Below are positions 56,901 to 62,900 of a stretch of DNA of 64,000 nt, one piece after another. The DNA comes from Tritrichomonas musculus (taxonomy: Eukaryota > Parabasalia > Tritrichomonadida > Tritrichomonadidae). The notes under the pieces are model-generated. The model did not search any database, was not told the origin of the DNA, and saw only the letters and a program-made list of their open reading frames with translations. Every line of letters begins with the position of its first letter. The stretch's first letter is position 1. The stretch is taken from the NCBI GenBank assembly GCA_039105265.1, contig JAPFFF010000008.1:5828001-5892000 (forward strand), given 5' to 3'. A program made the translations under genes and the position numbers.

Positions 56901-59900
56901 GTTAAGAAACTTAAAGAACGACCAATTCCAGAAACAAATGCAGTAGCTCCAGCTGAAGAACATGCGACACCACAACAAACAACATTACCAGACGATCTTC
57001 TTGAACGAATTTCATCCCTTGAGAAAACAACATCAGAATGTAAAGAAGAAATTTCAACTCTTCGAACTACCACAGAAGAAATGAATAACGATATTGGCTG
57101 TGTTAAATATGAAGTTAAGAAACTTAAAGAACGACCAACACCAGTTACATCTTCTCCAGCCACAATTGAAGAACGATCATCTGAATCTCCAACATCTGAT
57201 CTTCTTGAACGATTATCTTCAGCAGAAGAAAGAGCAAGTAAAGTGGAAACACAATATAACTTACTTTGTAATGAACTTAGATGCATTAAATATGAAGTTA
57301 AGAAACTTAAAGAACGACCAATTCCAGAAATGGTTACCTCAGTAGCACCAGTTGAAGAATATGCAGCGCCACAACAAACAACATTACCAGACGATCTTCT
57401 TGAACGAATTTCATCACTTGAGAAAGAATCACAAGAATCTAGAGAAGATATTTCAACTCTTAGATCTACAACTGAAGAAATGAACAACAATATTGGATGC
57501 ATTAAATATGAAGTCAAGAAGCTGAAAGAACGGCCAACACCAGTTTCGACACCAATTATCACATCACCAATTGAAGAACGCACAATTGAAATCCCAACTC
57601 TTCCATCCGATCTTGTTGATCGATTATCAACATTAGAAACACAAACGAATTCACTTCGCAATGAACTCCGCTGTGTGAAATATGAAGTCAAGAAACTTAA
57701 AGAACAACCAATTCCAGAAACAGTAGTTTCACCAGCACCAATTGAAGAACATTCGGCACCTGCCATCCCATCAGATCTTCTTGAACGCCTTTCAGCAGTC
57801 GAGAACGAAGCGAAATCAGCACGTAAGGAAATGGAATCCCTTCGAGAAGAAAACGTTAAACAGAAGAATGATCTTAGCTGTGTTAAATATGAAGTTAAGA
57901 AACTTAAAGAACGACCAATTCCAATTTCAACACCAATTATCACATCACCCGTTGAAGAACGCACCATTGAAATTCCAACTCTTCCAACAGATCTTGTTGA
58001 ACGATTATCAAGAGCAGAGAATACCTCAGAAGAAGCGAAAGCAATATCCGATGACGCCCAAGAACAAACTCAACTTCTTCGTCGAGAATATGAGAAACTT
58101 AAGAATGAACTTCGCTGCATCAAATATGAAGTTAAGAAACTTAAAGAACGACCAATTCCAGAAACAAATGCAGTAGCTCCAGCTGAAGAACATGCGACAC
58201 CACAACAAACAACATTACCAGATGATCTTCTTGAACGAATTTCATCCCTTGAGAAAACAACATCAGAATGTAAAGAAGAAATTTCAACTCTTCGATCTAC
58301 CACAGAAGAAATGAATAACGATATTGGCTGTGTTAAATATGAAGTTAAGAAACTTAAAGAACGACCAACACCAGTTTCCACACCAATTATCACATCACCA
58401 GTTGAAGAACGCTCTGTTGAAATTCCAACAATTCCAACTGATATTCTTGAAAGGTTATCAGTAATGGAAGACAAAGTTAAACAATCAGAATTACATACAA
58501 ATTCACTTCGTAATGAACTTCGATGCGTTAAATATGAAGTTAAGAAATTGAAAGAACAACCAATTCAAGAAACAATTTCAACACCAATACCAGTTGAAGA
58601 GTATTTAACACCAAAGATTCCAGCAGATATAATAGAGCAGCTTTCTGCATTAGACAAATTGAAGGATGAAGTTGGCTGTCTTAAATATGAAGTTAAGAAA
58701 CTTAAAGAACGCCCAACACCAATTTCCACGCCAATTATCACATCCCCAGTTGAGAAACGCACAACTGAGATTCCAACTCTTCCATCCGATCTTCTTGAAC
58801 GATTATCAATAGCAGAAGATAAAGCTAAAGAAACGGAAACCCGCATGAATACTCTTCAACAAGAACTCCGCTGCCTTAAATATGAAGTTAAGAAATTGAA
58901 GGAACGACCAATTCCAGAATCAGTTGCAGCAACACCTGTTGAAGAATATGCAACACCACAACAAACAACATTACCAGACGATCTTCTTGAACGAATTTCA
59001 TCACTTGAGAAAGACTCACAAGAATCTAAAGAGGAAATGAAGTCACTTCGATCCACCACAGAAGACATTAACAACAACATTGGTTGCCTCAAATATGAAG
59101 TTAAGAAACTTAAAGAACGACCAGCAATAGTCCCAACAGCTCCTGCAACCTTTGAAGAACGAGAAGTTGAAGAAGTTCCATCTATTCCATCAGATCTTCT
59201 TGATAGATTGTCATCAGTTGAAGATAAAGCTAAAGAATCCGAGACTCGTATGAATACTCTTCAACAAGAACTCCGCTGCCTTAAATATGAAGTTAAGAAA
59301 TTGAAGGAACGACCAATTCCAGAAACAGTTGCATTATCACCGGTTGAAGAATATGCAGCACCACAACAAACAACATTACCAGACGATCTTCTCGAACGAA
59401 TTTCATCCCTTGAGAGAGACTCACAAGAATCTAAAGAAGATATGAAGTCACTTCGATCCACCACAGAAGACATGAACAACAACATTGGCTGCCTCAAATA
59501 TGAAATTAAGAAACTTAAAGAACGACCAACACCAATTTCAACACCAATTATCACATCACCCGTTGAAGAACGCACCATTGAAATCCCAACCATTCCATCC
59601 GATCTTCTTGATCGCTTATCATCTTTAGAAGATAAATCTAAAGAATCAGAGACCCGCATGAATTCTCTTCAACAAGAACTCCACTGTGTCAAATACGAAG
59701 TTAAGAAACTTAAAGAACGACCAATTCCAGAATCAGTTTCATTATCACCAGTTGAAGAATATGCAACACCACAACAAACAACATTACCAGATGATCTTCT
59801 TGATAGAATATCATCCCTTGAGAATGACTCAGCGGAAACTAAAGAAAAGGTAAAATTACTTTCAGCAACAACCGAAGAAATGAATAACAATATTGGCTGT

Positions 59901-62900
59901 ATTAAATATGAAGTTAAGAAACTTAAAGAACGACCAACACCAGTTGTTGCAGCAATTGAAGAACGGTCAGTTGAACCAGTCACAATTCCAGATGATCTAC
60001 TTGAGAGATTGTCAACAGTTGAATCACAAACAAATTCACTTCGTAATGAACTCCGCTGCGTTAAATACGAATTGAAGAAACTTAAAGAACAACCAATTCC
60101 AGAACCAATTGTAACATCACCAGTTGAAGAACATCAAATACCAACAATTCCATCCGATCTATTGAAACAACTTTCTACATTATCTAAACTTCAGAATGAA
60201 TTTGGGTGCCTGAAATATGAAGTTAAGAAACTGAAAGAACGACCAACACCAGTTGTTTCAGCAATTGAAGAAAGATCAGTTGAACCAGGCACAATTCCAT
60301 CTGATCTTCTTGAACGTCTTTCATCAGCAGAAGACAAAGCAAACAAAGCAGCAGAAGAAACAGAAACACTTCGCCAAGAGACAGATCGATTTAAGAATGA
60401 ACTCCGCTGTGTCAAATACGAAGTTAAGAAACTTAAAGAACGACCAATTCCAGAAGCAATTGCTCCATTTGAAAAGCAGACATCTGAAGTTTCAACTCTT
60501 CCATCAGATCTCCTTGAACGATTATCAACAGCAGCGAAGAATGCAGACGAAGCCAAAGAAGCGATCAATTTACTTCGCCAAGAAGGAGATCAATTGAAGA
60601 ACTACATTGGCTGCCTTAAATATGAAGTGAAGAAACTTAAAGAACGACCAACGCCAGTTTCGACACCAATTATCACATCACCCGTTGAAGAACGATCAGT
60701 TGAACCAGTGACAATTCCATCCGATCTTGTTGAACGATTGTCAACATTAGAAACACAAACGAACTCACTTCACAAAGAACTCCGCTGTGTCAAATATGAA
60801 GTCAAGAAACTTAAAGAACAACCAATTCCAGAATCAGTTTCAGTTACACCTGTTGAAGAATATGCAACACCACAACAAACAACATTACCAGAAGATCTTC
60901 TTGAACGAATATCATCACTTGAGAGATCATCAGCCGAAACTAAAGAAGAAATGAAATTACTTTCAAGAACGACTGAAGACATGAACAACAACTTTGGCTG
61001 CCTCAAGTATGAAGTTAAGAAACTTAAAGAACGACCAACGCCAATTTCAACTTCTCCAGCCACAATTGAAGAACGATCATCTGAATCTCCAACAATTCCA
61101 TCTGATCTTCTTGAACGATTATCTTCAGCAGAAGAAAGAACAAATCGATCAGAAGAACAAACCAACTCACTTATTCAAGAAGGAGAAAAGATGAAGAACG
61201 AACTTCGCTGCCTTAAATACGAAGTTAAGAAACTCAAAGAGCGACCAATTTCAGAAACAGTTTCGGTAGGACCAGTTGAAGAATATGCAGCGCCACAACA
61301 AACAACTCTTCCAGATGGTCTTTTAGATAGAATTTCATCACTTGAGAAAGAATCACAAGAATCTAAAGAATTAATATCAACACTTCGATCCACCACAGAA
61401 GACATGAACAACAACATTAGCTGTCTTAAATATGAAGTTAAGAAACTTAAAGAGCGACCAACACCAGCTTCGACACCAATTATCACATCACCCGTTGAAG
61501 AACGCACCATTGAAATTCCAACCATTCCATCCGATCTTCTTGATCGCTTATCATCAGTTGAAGATACATCTAAAGAATCCGAGACCCGCATGAATTCTCT
61601 TCAACAAGAACTCCGCTGTGTTAAATATGAAGTCAAGAAACTTAAAGAACGACCAATTTCAGAAACAGTTTCAGTAACACCCGTTGAAGAATATGCAACA
61701 CCACAACAAACAACATTACCAGACGATCTTCTTGAACGAATTTCATCCCTTGAGAAAGACTCACAAGAATCTAAAATAGATATGAAGTCACTTCGAACTA
61801 TCACAGAAGACATGAACAACAACATTGGTTGCATTAAATATGAAGTTAAGAAACTGAAAGAACGACCAACACCAGTTGTTGCAGCAATTGAAGAAAGGTT
61901 AGTTGAACCAGGCACAATTCCATCTGATCTTCTTGAACGTCTTTCATCAGCAGAAGACAAAGCAAACAAAGCAGAAGAAGAAACAGAAACACTTCACCAA
62001 GAGACAGATCGATTTAAGAATGAACTCCGCTGTGTCAAATACGAAGTTAAGAAACTTAAAGAACGACCAATTCGAGAAACAAATGCAGTAGCTCCATTTG
62101 AAGAACATTCAACCACAAACATCCCATCCGATCTAATTGAACAACTTTCTACATTATCTAAACTTAAGAATGAATTTGGCTGCCTTAAATATGAAGTTAA
62201 GAAGCTGAAAGAACGGCCAACACCAGTTTCGACACCAATTATCACATCACCAATTGAAGAACGCACAATTGAAATCCCAACTCTTCCATCCGATCTTGTT
62301 GATCGATTATCAACATTAGAAACACAAACGAATTCACTTCGCAATGAACTCCGCTGTGTGAAATATGAAGTCAAGAAACTGAAGGAGCGACCAATTCCAG
62401 AAACAGTAGTTTCACCAGCACCAATTGAAGAACATTCCGCACCTGCCATCCCATCAGATCTTCTTGAACGCCTTTCAGCAGTCGAGAACGAAGTGAAATC
62501 CGCACGTAAGGAAACGGAATCCCTTCGAGAAGAAAACGTTAAACAGAAGAATGATCTTAGCTGTGTTAAATATGAAGTTAAGAAACTTAAAGAACGACCA
62601 ATTCCAATTTCGACGCCAATTATCACATCACCAGTTGAAGAGCGCGCAACAGAATATCCTGCTATTCCATCCGATCTTTTTGAACAATTATCTGCAATGG
62701 AAGACAAAGTTAAACAATCAGAATTACAAACAAATTCACTTCGAAATGAACTTCGCTGTGTTAAATATGAAGTCAAGAAACTTAAAGAACGACCAATTCC
62801 AGAATCAGTTGCAGTAGCACCAGCGGAAGAACCCACAGCTTCAACAATTCCATCAGATCTTCTTGATCGTCTTTCTAAAGCAGAAAACGATACCAGAACA

